From NCBI GenBank assembly GCA_030765065.1, contig CM060989.1:58356001-58420000 (forward strand): a stretch of 64,000 nt of DNA. The letters run 5' to 3'. Positions 10,715 to 22,212 of the stretch are shown here, one piece after another; within the stretch, counting starts at the first letter, position 1; the number at the start of each line of letters is the position of its first letter. This DNA comes from Deroplatys truncata. Its lineage: Eukaryota; Arthropoda; Insecta; Mantodea; Mantidae. The position numbers were made by a program, and so were the translations under genes. The notes under the pieces are model-generated. The model was not told where the DNA came from. It made no database searches and worked only from the letters and a program-made list of their open reading frames with translations.

Positions 10715-11199
10715 GTACCCTTTCTATAGTAAGCAGGGAAAGTATTGTATTCCACCCAAAAATTCGATGTTGAGATTTCATCACTTTAGAAAAACGCTTG
10801 TGTGTGTGCCTGTAAACAGCTTAACTCAAAATGAAAAATTAGTTAAATACCAAACTTGGTATTGAAGTTCAGCATCGTCAAAGGTTGGGAGAGGAAGGTT
10901 TTCAAGGAAATATCCCACCCCAAGCTTCCCTTTGCATGAAAAATTGTTCGAATATTTTGATTTTGACAAAAATGGCTCTCACAAATTTGATTAAAATTCT
11001 GCATGTTTAAGATATTTTCATGACAAATGAAATGTATATCTTGAATTTTGTGGCGAAAGTCTATAAGAAAATTACCAATAAAATAGTTTCTGCAAAGTTT
11101 TATCTCGATTAACATGAAGTAGATGGAGAATAAGCGTTTGTAAAAATAATTTGTACAAGAGTAGAGAAAGGCAGGTGAGTATTACAATCAGATTTTTTT
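10715..11199 (+). mobile_element. HINE-like element with internal deletion
   Basis: 5' end GTACCCTTTCTATAGTAAGC is decayed. The body jumps from TTGAATTTTGTGGCGAAAG directly into CTATAAGAAAATTACC, losing about 350 bp, and ends AGTAGAGAAAGGCAGGTGAG...ATCAGATTT. Confidence 0.8.
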
Positions 11200-11346
11200 T
11201 TTACTTTAATGACTGTATTTGCTTTCAAAATGCTCTTTGATAATTACAACGAGGAGGGTGTACCGACACTGTATTTCCTTAGGCAAATTTGTCATACATT
11301 CAAATAGGACATTTTCATTCACACACATTGGATGATGAGAATTAAA

Positions 11347-11488
11347 CACCTGATGTGTTACATTCACATGACTTTACCTACCCTCTATCGCTTATTAGTG
11401 GGTATACAAATGATTCTTACGAAAGCTTATTTTCCTATCTATTTCATTTTAATCGAGATAAACCATTACGGAAATAGCTGCATCATAC
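11347..11488 (-). mobile_element. HINE-like 3' end fragment, subfamily B
   Basis: CCTGATGTGTTACATTCACA and GACTTTACCTACC at the tip, then the B-type AGCTTATTTTCCTATCTA block up to GAAATAGCTGCAT. Confidence 0.75.
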
Positions 11489-11574
11489 ACAGTACTGCCA
11501 TCAAATCTGTCAGTACTTTCAATGCATATAACTACTAAATAAAGCTGTGCAACCCATTAATATAGAATTAACAC

Positions 11575-12482
11575 AAAAAATCTGATGTGTTACACTCACA
11601 TGACTTTCTCTACTCTTGTACAAACTATTTTTACAAACGCTTATTCTCCATCTACTTCATGTTAATCGAGATAAACATTTGCAGACTCTATCTTATTGCT
11701 AATTTTCTTGCAGATTTAAGGGGAATATATATTTACAAGAGCAATTTGGAAATACAGTAGCCTTTAAGCACACACATATCTCTTAATAGCTAGTTGCTAG
11801 GTGCAGCACCATTCCCTTTCCCACAGATTAATACTCTTTGCATATCCAAGACAAAAAACTGAATAACGAATTCCCATTTGAGAACATAAGTATTGAAAAA
11901 TTTAAGGAAATAACAAGCAATATCTCGAAAACGGTTCACTCAACAAAAGAAATCTATATGACATAAGTTGTGTATTTTAACGCTATCTACATTTTTTGTG
12001 TAGTAAAATTTTGTCTATCTCTTATGATTTACCAGTTATGCAAAAGTCGTTCACAATGAAGAATACTTTTGGAGACATTCCCAGAAAATTCGAGATATAC
12101 ATTTCATTTCTCATGACATTATCTTAAACATATGATATTTTCATCAAAATCGTTAGAGCCATTTTTGAGAAAATTAAAATTTTCGAAAACTCTTCCATGT
12201 AAAGGGTAATCTGGAGTGGGGGGATTTTCTTGAAAACCTTCGTGTCGCATCTCTGGAAGATACTAAATACCAAGTTTGGTGCTTGTCCGACTGTTCGTTT
12301 TTGAGTTAAGCTGTTCACAGACACACACACACACACACACACACACGGACATGTTTCCAAAAATGCTTTTTTTGGATTCAGGAGGTCTCAAAACATGTAT
12401 TTCCGGTGAAATCTCGGTATCGAATTTTTGGGTGGAATACAATACTTCCACTACTTACTATACGTAGTAGAGAAAGTAAAAA
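11575..12482 (-). mobile_element. HINE-like element, full length, subfamily A1
   Basis: Intact ends: AATCTGATGTGTTACACTC at 11579 and TACGTAGTAGAGAAAGTAAA at 12460. A CA array of about 13 units lies at 12321-12346. The body carries the A1 diagnostic block AATAGCTAGTTGCTAGGTGC. Confidence 0.92.
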
Positions 12483-12499
12483 TGCTACAGAATGAACGT

Positions 12500-12850
12500 A
12501 ACTCTTATTCGAAATGATCACCATATGCGGCAACACAGCGGTGAAGACGTTGAGGTCACTCATCAATAGCTGCACAAATCGAGTCCAGGGGAGTTTTCTT
12601 GACAGCTCACGAATGATTATTGCGTGCCATTTTTGACATGCTATCGCCTCGAGCTTCTGCCACAGAGAATAATACAATCGATTGAGGTCTGGACTTCCAC
12701 TAGGCCAACCACTGCTGCGTAGTTTTTGCTTTGTGTGCAGGAGCATATCAATTCGAAGCTGTTTGAAGAGAAATCGTGGATTTTTCAGCAGGATAGCGCC
12801 TCTGCACACAAAGCAAAAGGTGCCCCTTTGAGCAGCAGTGATGCGGCAAC
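12500..12850 (-). pseudogene. Tc1-like transposase relic, internally rearranged
   Basis: On the minus strand 12500-12744 reads PAHKAKTTQQWL, then SGSPDLNRLYYSLWQKLEAI and a C-terminal block: the stretch after the second aspartate of a Tc1/IS630 DDE domain through the third acidic region. The preceding block (FEEKSWIFQQDSASAHKAK) lies on the plus strand at 12763-12830. The two pieces are joined at an inverted repeat of TGCTTTGTGTGCA, so this segment has flipped, or two partial copies are joined. The normal order would be FQQDSA.AHKAK then TTQQWL. The N-terminal part is missing. Inactive. Confidence 0.7.
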
Positions 12851-13300
12851 TTCTGTTGCACCTATGTATGCGGGAAATATAAAACTGCAAAGGACGACTT
12901 GTTTGGGCCACCTGCTCTTCTCCAAATTATATCTATAGATAGCATCCTGGCCATGCGATGTCGACACTAATGGACTGCGCTGCTATATGATAGATTGTCC
13001 TAAGGAAACTGAAATCGTTCTTATCAATGACTCTATGCATTTAATCTACGGATTGGAAATCTCATTTGCTTTTTCTTCTGTTGATGAAATCTACGTGACT
13101 TTCCCTAAGTAATCCCTTTCTTTTCTTTGTTAACCCTGAACATATACTGAGACATTCCACTAAAACCTGGTCACCAACCCATTCACCTCAGAAAAAGGTA
13201 AATGCGCTAATCTTTATTCATTCGCATCATCACTGAATAGTGTTATTTCGACATCTTGCACACGCCATCGAGTGATAGCCTACTATGACCATTTCTTGCA
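12851..13300. other. Unrecognised DNA
   Basis: Follows the transposase relic; no gene recognised. Confidence 0.4.
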
Positions 13301-13987
13301 TTTTTACTTTTTCTACTACGTATAGTAAGTAGGAGAAGTAATGTATCCACCCAAAAATTCGATACCGAGATTTCACCGAAAATACATGTTTTGAGACCCC
13401 CTGTCCGTGTGTGTGTCTGTGAACAGCATAACTCAGAAACGAACAGTCGGATAAACACCAAACTTGGTATTTAGGTTCAGTATCTTCCAGAAATGCGACA
13501 CTAAGGTTTCCCAGAAAATTCCCCACCCCACATTACTCTTTACATGGAACATTTTTCGAAAATTTTAATTTTCTCGAAAATGGCTCTAACGATTTTGATT
13601 AAAATATCATATGCTTAAGATATTTTCATGACAAATGAAATGTATATCTCGAATTTTCTAGGAATGTCTCCAAAAGTATTTTTCATTATGAACGACTTTT
13701 GCATAACTGATAAACCATAAGAGATAGACAAAATTTTACTACACAAAAATGTAGATCGCGTTAAAATACACAATTTATGTCATATACATTTTTTGTTGTT
13801 GAGTGAACCATTTTCGAGATATTGCTTGTTATTCCCTTAAATTTTCCAATACTTATACTTTTTCTCAAATTCGTTATTCATTTTTTTTTGTCCTGGTAAT
13901 GCATGAAGCATATGGAGAATAAGCGTTTGTAAAAATAGTTTGTACAAGAGTAGAGAAAGTCATGTGAGTGTAACACATCAGTGTTTT
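13301..13987 (+). mobile_element. HINE-like element, subfamily A with deletions
   Basis: 5' end TTTTTACTTTTTCTACTACG; the microsatellite is down to GTGTGTGTCTG. The block between CCTGGTAATGCA and TGAAGCATATGG is deleted (~110 bp). The 3' end, AGTAGAGAAAGTCATGTGAG, and its hairpin are intact. Confidence 0.88.
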
Positions 13988-14085
13988 TGTATTGTTTTCA
14001 AAGGTAAACCAATATAATTTATTTATTAGTTTCTATATTTTGTTTACCTCCATTTATAAAATTGACTATATAATTTGTAGTTACT

Positions 14086-14131
14086 TAAGGAACTAGGTTC
14101 CTTAGCAACTATTGAAGATAGTATCTTCAAT
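14086..14131. other. Two adjacent perfect short hairpins
   Basis: TAAGGAAC-TAG-GTTCCTTA (14086-14104) is followed 6 bp later by ATTGAAGATA-G-TATCTTCAAT (14111-14131). Both stems are perfect. The flanks 13988-14224 are otherwise AT-rich and unrecognised. Confidence 0.7.
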
Positions 14132-14224
14132 ATCTGAAGGAACATCTTCTGGAAGCAACAAAACTTCTCTTCACAAGAATTGAACGTTTGCAACCTATTT
14201 ATTTTACACGCCTACAGGTAAGAA

Positions 14225-15929
14225 ACCTTATTCGTTATACTCACATAACTTTCTCTTCCCTATGTTGTTATTAGTGTGCATATAAATATTCTTATCAATG
14301 TTTATTTTTCTATCTACTTCATTTTAAATGAGATAAGCATTTGTAGAAATAGCTGCATTACACATTTTGTTATAAATACAAAGGGGATGGTAGTCAAATA
14401 TTTAAGAATTGGACGCTATATGCTGGCCTTAACATTCCTTACTCTTTCCATGAAATCGCCAGAAACAACTGAATGTCGACAGAAGTTTAAAAGTATGACA
14501 AATATTGAAGAATATTAACCATTAATAACGGACATCTCGAAAATGGCTTATGCCACAAAAAAGTTATTTGAAATAAATAAAACTGTATTTTTTAAAGAGA
14601 TCTACATTTCTGTTAAGTACGTTATCGTCTATCGCTTAACGTTTACCAGTTATACAAGATTATATAAAGTTCCTTCCAAATAAAGAGGACTTCACTGGCT
14701 ATTCCCAGAAAATTCAAGATATACATTTTATTTGACATCGTTAATAATTGTATTTTAATCAAAATCGTTAGTCATTTTTAAAAAAATCTGATGTGTTTTA
14801 CTCACATGACTTTCTCTACTCTTGTACAAACTATTTTTACAAAAGCTTATTCTCCATCTACTTCATGTTAATCGAGATAAACATTTGCAGACTCTATCTT
14901 ATTGCTAATTTCCTTGTAGATGTAACGGAAATATATATTTACAAGGGCAATATAGAAATACTGTAGCCTTTTGCACATACATATCTCTTAATAGCTGGTT
15001 GCTAGGTGCAGCACTATTCCCTTTGCCACAGATTAATACTCTTTGCATATCCAAGACAAAAAAAAAATGAATAACGAATTCCCATTTGAGAAAATAAGTA
15101 TTGAAAAATGTAAGGGAATTACAAGCAATATCTCGAAAATGGTTCACTCAACAACAAAAATGTATATGACATAAATTGTGTATTTTAACGCGATCTACAT
15201 CTTTTGTGTAGTAAAATTTTGTCTATCTCTTATGGTTTACCAAAAGTCGTTCACAATGAATACTTTTGGAGACATTTCCAGAAAATTCAAGATATACATT
15301 TTATTTGTCATGAAAATATCTTAAACATATGATATTTTAATCAAAATCGTTAGAGCCATTTTTGAGAAAATTAAAATTTTCGAAAAATGTTCCATGTAAA
15401 GGGTACTCTGGGGTAGGGGGATTTTCTTGAAAACCTTCGTGTCGCATCTCTGGAAGATACTGAACCTAAATACCAAGTTTGGTGTTTATCAGTCTGTTCG
15501 TTTCTGAGTTATGCTTCGCACAGACAGACAGACACACACACTGACATGTTTCCAAAAATGTTTTTTTTGGATTCAGGGGATCTCAAAACATGTATTTCCG
15601 GTGAATTCTCGGTGTTGAATTTTTGGGTGGAATACAATACTTCCCCTACTTACTATACGTAGTAAAGAAAGTAAAAATTAAAAGCATAGTTTGGGGAAAT
15701 CTTCCTTGTAAAATACTGAACTTAAAATGCTAATTTTGGTGTTTAACCGACCTTTCGTTTTTGGGTCATTCTACTCACAGACACAGACACAAACATGGGC
15801 CTTTTTCTAAAAATGGTTTTTGGGTTTGGGGAGCCTCAAAGCACATATTTCTGGTGAAATCTCGACTCCGAATTATTGGATGAAATACTATTACTTCCTT
15901 TACTTACTACACGTAGTAAAGAAAGTAAA
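14225..15929 (-). mobile_element. HINE-like element, subfamily B, split by a younger copy
   Basis: The 3' part lies at 14225-14780 and the 5' part (hairpin side, ending CACGTAGTAAAGAAAGTAAA) at 15678-15929. The body resumes in register on the far side of the insert (CATTTTTAAA...AAATTAAAAGCATAG). Numerous substitutions relative to the A copies mark it as old. Confidence 0.85.
14781..15677 (-). mobile_element. HINE-like element, full length A1, nested in HINE-B
   Basis: Complete with both terminal repeats, inserted in the A-run of the older copy. It has a short (CA)n (15533-15541) and the A1 block AATAGCTGGTTGCTAGGTGC (14990). There is no obvious target duplication beyond the A-run, as expected for T/T insertion. 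Confidence 0.9.
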
Positions 15930-17134
15930 CATGGGAGAATTAAAGTTAAAATCCCGACTGACTAGGCTTCCTCGTGGTTATCCTTAGATGCACAGACGAT
16001 TCCTGGGTTGTTAAACTTTCCATGACACTCAAAGTCCATGTGGAAATGAAAAAGTGAATAAACAAAGATGAACTGCACAGTAGAGTAGTATCAGGTCATC
16101 ATTAATAGCAATAAACGGCTCCTACAGAAGGATCCTCTAAGGCCCTTTAATTGCAACAAACAACGACGAACAAACATTTAACAGGTCACGATATGACCTG
16201 AGAAGTTAAATCTGTAACGAAAAAGTGCAAATAAAAAAAGGTGTATAACAAAATTAGATGTCAAATGGAAAAATATAAATGGGCAGATAAGAGTAATGAA
16301 AAATTAATATTTGTCTGCGACTCGAGAATGAGTAAATGTTTTCGCTAGGTAAACTATCACCCTTCTCTCGTGATAAAAGTTTGCAGTTAAAATTAAATTT
16401 CTAGTTTACTCTCTTGTTGTATAAACAACCATTACACAATCAATCCCTTTAGGAAAGTGACGTTCATTTGACATTAAAACACAAGTTATCGTGCACTTCG
16501 CTCGAAGCCATACATGAAGGTTGGAAAAATAAGCGAAAGAGAACAGATGGTGGAAGGGGCAGAGAAAAAGTAGTCCATCCCCTAATTCCCCCGCGAGTGC
16601 GGAAGAAAATTATAGTTTCTAGTTTTTCCATGTTACGGAAGAAAGAGGAGAGGCTGGTATAAAGGGTTAAGTGTATGCGGGAGTAGGTATATATGTAAAT
16701 TATGTTTAATATTGTATGGCCCTCGTTGAGGGCTGGGATGGGGTAGACTCTGGCCTTTGTATAACACGAAGGGAGGTAGAGAAAATGGGAAAAAGCTCTT
16801 CCGTGGGAATATATGCAGTAGCCGCAAAGTTTTCAGTTTGGAGTACTGTGTAAGAACTGCTTTGCATGTCGTTAGGACGAAATTCTAATAATATTCTTAT
16901 TATAAAAGCAGAGATTCATAAACACACTCATATTCCCTGCACTTGGGGCATTTTGGAACTATTGTTCATTCAATTCGCTGCGCTGCGCTCGTAATTAGAG
17001 CTCGGCGCAATAGCCATTACATCAAGTTCAAATTAGGCGATAATTTAGGCACTATCAGCAATGATAGGCATTGAAGTAGGTACATTCATTTATTCATTTA
17101 CCACTTAAAAACTCATGACATGACAGAACAGCAT
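15930..17134. other. Unrecognised, mostly single-copy-looking DNA
   Basis: No gene recognised in 1.2 kb. A 64-codon frame at 16468 (+) has a basic, low-complexity composition. An inverted nuclear-receptor-like pair, CAGGTCA-CGATA-TGACCTG, lies at 16182-16200. Confidence 0.4.
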
Positions 17135-18014
17135 AAAAAAATCTGATATGTCTTACATGACTTTCTCTACTCTTGTACAAACTATTTTTACAAACGCTTA
17201 TTCTCCATCTACTTCATGTTAATCGAGATATCGAGATGTTAATCTTATTGCTAATTTTCTTGTAGATGCAAAGGGAATAGCTAGGCTTTAAGCGATAGTC
17301 AAATATTTTAAGAGCTGGTTGCTATGTGGAGCATTCCATTCTCTCTGCATTACCACGACAAAAAAAATTAATAACGAATTCCCATTTGAGAAAAAGTATA
17401 AGTATTTGAAAATTTAAGGGAATAACAAGCAATATCTCGAAAATGGTTCACTCAACAAAAATCGTATATGATATAAATTGTGTATTTAAACGCGATCTAC
17501 ATTTTTTGTGTAGTAAAATTTTGTCCATCTCTTATGTTTTACCAGATATGCAAAAGTCATTCACAATGAAGAATACTTTTGGAGACATTCCCAGAAAATT
17601 CAAGATATACATTTTATTTGTCATGAAAGTATCTTAAATATATGATATTTTAATCAAAATCGTTAGAGCCATTTTTGAGAAAACTAAAATTTTCGAAAAA
17701 TGTTCCATGTAAAGGGTAATCTGGGGTGGGAGGATTTTCTTGAAAACCTTCGTGTCGCATCTCTGGAAGATACTGAACCTAAATACCAACTTTGGTGTTT
17801 ATCCGACTGTTCGTTTCTGAGTTATGCTGTTCACAGACAGACACACAGACGGACAGACAGACACACAGACACACACACGGACATGTTTCCAAAAATGCTT
17901 TTTTTGGATTCAGGGGGTCTCAAAACATGTATTTCCGGTGAAATCTCGGTATCGAATTTTTGGGTGTAATACAATACTTCCCCTACTGACTATACGTAGT
18001 AGAGAAAGTAAAAA
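17135..18014 (-). mobile_element. HINE-like element, full length, subfamily A2
   Basis: Ends are AATCTGATATGTCTTACATG (left) and CTATACGTAGTAGAGAAAGT (right). The microsatellite has an expanded CAGA/CAGACA pattern (17836-17876) rather than pure CA. It is followed directly by a second minus copy. Confidence 0.9.
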
Positions 18015-18593
18015 TGAATAACGAATTCCCATTAAGTATTGGAAAATTTAAGGAAATAATAAGCAATATCTCGAAAATGGTTCACTCAACAACAAAAAAA
18101 TGTATATGACATAAATTATGTATTTTAACGCGATCTACATTTTTGTGCAGTAAAATTTTGTGTGTCTCTTATGGTTCACAATGAAGAATACTTTTGGAGA
18201 CATTCCCAGAAAAATCGAGATATACATTTTATTTGTCATAAAAATATCTTACACATATGATATTTTAATCAAAATCGTTAGAGCCATTTTTGAGAAAATT
18301 AAAATTTTCGAAAAATGTTCCATGTAATGGGTAATCTGGGGTGGGGGGATTTTCTTGAAAACCTCGTGTCGCATCTCTGGAACCTAAATACCAAGTTTGG
18401 TGTTTATCCAACTGTTCGTTTCTGAGTTATGCTGTTCACAGACACACACACAAACACGGACATGTTTCCAAAAATGTTTTTTTTGGGATTCAGGGGGTCT
18501 CAAAACATGTATTTCCGGTGAAATCTCGGTATCGAACTTTTGGGTGGAATGCAATACTTCCCCTACTTACTATACGTAGTAGAGAAAGTAAAA
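18015..18593 (-). mobile_element. HINE-like element, 3' truncated, tandem neighbour
   Basis: It starts at AATGAATAACGAATTCCC, so its own 3' third is missing, and runs to TACGTAGTAGAGAAAGTAAA at 18590. It stands in the same orientation as, and immediately adjacent to, 17135-18014. Confidence 0.88.
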
Positions 18594-19362
18594 GCAAAGT
18601 GAGTATCGCTCACAGCTGCGTCTAGCTGAATGTAGAAGTGATCGCGCATGCTCAAAATCGCGACTGCAGCGCTGTAGCGGTAAAATATTAAAACGGTACT
18701 TATTTTAAATACACGCCTAGTACATTCGAGCTTTCTCCACGGGTCATTTGAAGTACTGTCTCATAGTTGATTGTGTGAGAATGGGATTGTATTACGAAAC
18801 ACCTCTGGCCTTACAGTAATGAACATAGTTTAAATTATTTTCCCATTTTTCCTTTCAACCGTATGGAATCCAAAAGAAAACTCAAACGAAAATCCACAGT
18901 GCTGCTGTTATACTGAGAGTCGTAAGCATTGTACGGCGTTAAGTGCCGCAAGAAATCTTTGCCTTTTCGTGTTTGTGCAGGCCTTTCCCTCCTTGACTCC
19001 ACATCGCAAAGAAAACTCTCCAACTCCTCCATGTTTTATGCATGCGACTTTTAAACAAGTCTTCTTCATTTCCTTTACACATCAGGGTAGAGGGTGAAGA
19101 GAGAGGTAGAGTTCTCTGTGCACTGCAATGTTACGAGCTTGTATATCATTTTACAATTCAACACTCGTACTTTACTTTCCCCACAAGGCTGTGCTGGCAT
19201 TTTCAGGGCGCAATTGCATCAGCTGATTCTCCAGTTCATTTGCAGGCCACAAAGAGAGAGGAATATGGAAGAGAATGGTCAGGAAAGAAGGCATACTAAC
19301 ACGCTTCTCTGTGCACATTGCTTTCTGAGTAAAGACTGAATTGTTTGAAACCTCTTTATTGG
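18594..19362. other. Unrecognised DNA
   Basis: No gene recognised. Overlapping frames at 18835 (-) and 19042/19094 (+) have no motif. Confidence 0.4.
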
Positions 19363-19432
19363 CTAGGAAGGAGACACATTGTATTGCACCCAAAAGTTCG
19401 ATCAAGTAATTTAACCAGAAATAAGCCACTCT
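19363..19432 (+). mobile_element. Decayed HINE-like 5' fragment
   Basis: GTATTGCACCCAAAAGTTCG and TTTAACCAGAAATA align with the ATTCCACCCAAAAATTCG...TTTCACCGGAAATA block near the family's 5' end, with roughly one mismatch in five. Confidence 0.55.
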
Positions 19433-20102
19433 GTTAGCAAAGCACCACTTCATGAGAACTCCCCCGCATTTTCCTACCTCCGCCGAAGGATTTGGTGGAC
19501 AGATGATATCACCTACTTGGGCGTCAGCTAGATAAGGATACAACTTTTCGGTAACACATCCGAGGCCTGTCGCATGGGCTACTGTCTCATTGTACGCCAG
19601 TTGCCTTAAAAAGCCCTCATAATCCCTCAACTTCCACGGGCTGCGAGGTCTGGGGCATGGCCGCAGACTCCAGTCTGCTGAGTCCACAGAGGGTACAGAA
19701 TAGGTGTCTTGGGCCATCTATTCTGTATGCCACTCCTTCCCCGTGAAACTACTCCAGCAAGCCTTATCTGTTTCATACGTGGTGTACAAAATTAGGCTCC
19801 GAAATGCAAAACTCTGCGACAGATTGCAATTCCATCGGGGCGCCCTCGTTAGGTCTCTTGGAGATTTCAACCACAGACAAGGCGACACCGGCTTCCCCGG
19901 TAACATAGGAGCAACACGGTACATTACCTAAAACTGAGAACCTCCACAACCCATCTAAGAGATGCTTGGACTGAAAATAAAAGATTTGGAAAATACATCA
20001 CACCTGCGGTGCAGAAGGGCCGTTGCACTCTACCAGCAGCCTTCGAGGGGCTATCTTGCAACCTACATTCCTCCCTGAACCTCACTCTCACACTGTCATC
20101 CT
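19433..20102. other. Unrecognised region with a 181-codon minus frame
   Basis: A minus-strand frame spans 19172-19717. Its N-terminal half (19433-19717) has no domain I recognise, and its C-terminal half runs across a HINE fragment, so it is probably chance. The surrounding 19720-20100 gives nothing recognisable. Confidence 0.35.
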
Positions 20103-20249
20103 ACAGACACACACTCGGACGTTTACAAAAATGCTTTTTTTTGGATTCAGGAGGTCTCAAAACATGTATTTCCGGTGAAATCTTGGTATCGAATGTTTGG
20201 GTGGAATACAATACTTCCCCTACCTACTATACGTAGTAGAGAAAGTAAA
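20103..20249 (-). mobile_element. HINE-like 5' end fragment
   Basis: From CAGACACACACTCGGAC (microsatellite) to TACGTAGTAGAGAAAGTAAA: only the first 147 bp of the element. The break lies at the microsatellite. Confidence 0.85.
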
Positions 20250-20361
20250 GAGGATGTGTGTGTGCGCGCGCTTTCAAGCAATGGTAAAGGCAGCCAAATC
20301 CGCAATTCTTATTTATGTCCGGCAACTTTTTCTTCTTCTTTTTCTTTCTTCTCAAAAGTAG

Positions 20362-20432
20362 ATACCACTAATGGTTTTGATTCAAATGCCATACGCTTGA
20401 GATATTGGTATGTATATATTGAATTTTCAGCA
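20362..20432 (+). mobile_element. Short HINE-like internal fragment
   Basis: AATGGTTTTGATTCAAATGCC and TTGAGATATT...ATTGAATTTTC correspond to the GCTCTAACGATTTTGATTAAA region of subfamily B. Confidence 0.5.
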
Positions 20433-20544
20433 AATCGCCTCCTCATTTCTCTTCCTTTTCAGTGAATCTCACCCTAGAGAAACCTTGAGACAATATTTGC
20501 AACACAAATTCGAAGTGTAAAATTCATATGCATTTCTCCCATTA

Positions 20545-20912
20545 TCGTTTACTTTTGCATAGCTTTTACACAGTATTCATACGAAAGCTAATTTTTATAT
20601 CTACTTGAATTTAATGGAGATAAAACATTGCATAATTGAATTCATTCGACATAGTTAATTGTTTAAGTAAAAGAGGGTTAGAAGAAAATATGCTGCCGAA
20701 AAACAAATGAATAGCTACACTGCTTTAAAAACTGACCAAGTATTGAAAAATGCAAACCAATAATAACGGATATCTCGGAAATTATGGTTTACCAGTTATC
20801 AAAATTATATAAAAATCATTCTGAATAAAGAAAACTTCAAAAGTCTATCCACAGAACGTTCAATATATACATTTTGTCATGTAAGTGACTTAAACAAGAG
20901 ATTTTAAAATGT
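20545..20912 (-). mobile_element. Decayed HINE-like element, subfamily B
   Basis: Contains GAAAGCTAATTTTTATATC, TAATAACGGATATCTCGG and GGTTTACCAGTTAT in family order. Both termini are lost and the middle has a deletion. Confidence 0.65.
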
Positions 20913-21082
20913 ATATTGTCTCGATATTTCGACTAGGAATATTTAGGTACGGATGTGTTGCTCATCTTGCCGAGTGTCCAGAAAAAGATCGACACATAAG
21001 CGAATGCAATATACGAGACGTGACCAAAGGAAAATGAGGCCACTCGACAAGATATACGGCGCACAAGCCTATACAATCTTTC

Positions 21083-22212
21083 AAAATCTGAGGTTTTGCA
21101 CTATCATGACTTTCTCTACTCTTGCACCAACTAGCTTTAAATGCTTATTCTCCATCTACTTCATGTTAGCTGAGATAAACATTTGCAGAAACTATCTTAT
21201 TGCTAATTTTCTTGTAAGTGCAAGGGGAACATGGTAGGTTTTAAGCGATAGTCAAATCTTTTAAGAGCTGGTTGCTATGTGGAGCATTCCATTCTCTTTG
21301 CATGCCCATGACATAAAAAAAATCTGCTGTGTGCTGTGTTACACTCACATGACTTTCTCTACTCTTGTACAAATTATTTGTACAAACGCTTATTCTCCAT
21401 ATACATCATGTTAATCGAGATGTCAATCTTATTGCTAATTTTCTTGTAGATGCAAGGGGAATTGGTAGGTTTTAAGCCATAGTCAAATATTTTAAGCGCT
21501 GGTTGCTATGTGGCGCATTCCATTCTCTTTGCATTACCAGGACAAAAAAAATGAATAACGAATTTGAGAAAAAGTATAAGTATTGGAAAAATTAAGGGAA
21601 TAACAAGCAATATCTCGTAAATGGTTCACTCAACAAAAAAAATGTATATGACACAAATTGTGTATTTTAACGCGATCTACATTTTTTGTGTTGTAAAATT
21701 TGGTCTATCTCTTATGGTTTACCAGTTATGCAAAAGTCGTTCACAATGAAGAATACTTTTTGAGACATTCCCAGTAAATTCGAAGTGTACATTCCATTTA
21801 TCATGAAAATATCTTAAACATATGATATTTTAATTAAAATCGTTAAAGCTATTTTTGAGAAAATTAACATTTTCGAAAAATGTTCCATGTAAATGGTAAT
21901 CTGGGGTGGGGGGGATTAAACCTTCGTGTAGCATCTCTGCAAGATGCTGAACCTAAATACCAAGTTTGGTGTTTATCCGACTGTTCGTTTCTGAGTTATG
22001 CTGTTCACAGACACACTCACACATGTTTCCAAAAATGTTTTTTTTTTAGATTCAGGGGGTCTGAAAACATATATTTCCGGTGAAATCTTGCTATCGAAAT
22101 TTTGAGTGGAATACAATACTTCCCCTACTTACTATGCGTAGTAGAGAAAGTAAAAAAAAAGTAATAACGAATTCCTATTTGAGAAAAAGTATAAGTATTG
22201 GAAAATTAAAAA
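21083..22212 (-). mobile_element. HINE-like element A2, split by a nested copy
   Basis: The 3' part is 21083-21315 (ends at CATGACATAAAAAA); the body resumes at 22158-22212 with GTAATAACGAATTCCTATTTG. Between them sits a complete younger copy. Beyond 22212 it is broken by a plus-strand B element. Confidence 0.85.
21316..22157 (-). mobile_element. HINE-like element, full length, nested
   Basis: Left end AATCTGCTGTGTGCTGTG has a small duplication in the hairpin (GTGTGCTGTGTTACACTC). The right end is GCGTAGTAGAGAAAGT. The microsatellite is minimal (CACACTCACAC), showing that the array can contract almost completely. Confidence 0.9.

Noticed and set aside
12378..12911. 177-codon minus frame
   Set aside because: It crosses the HINE 5' end and the rearranged Tc1-like relic; only part is in the transposase frame.
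19172..19717. 181-codon minus frame
   Set aside because: No motif, and half of it crosses a HINE fragment; kept only as an unrecognised region.
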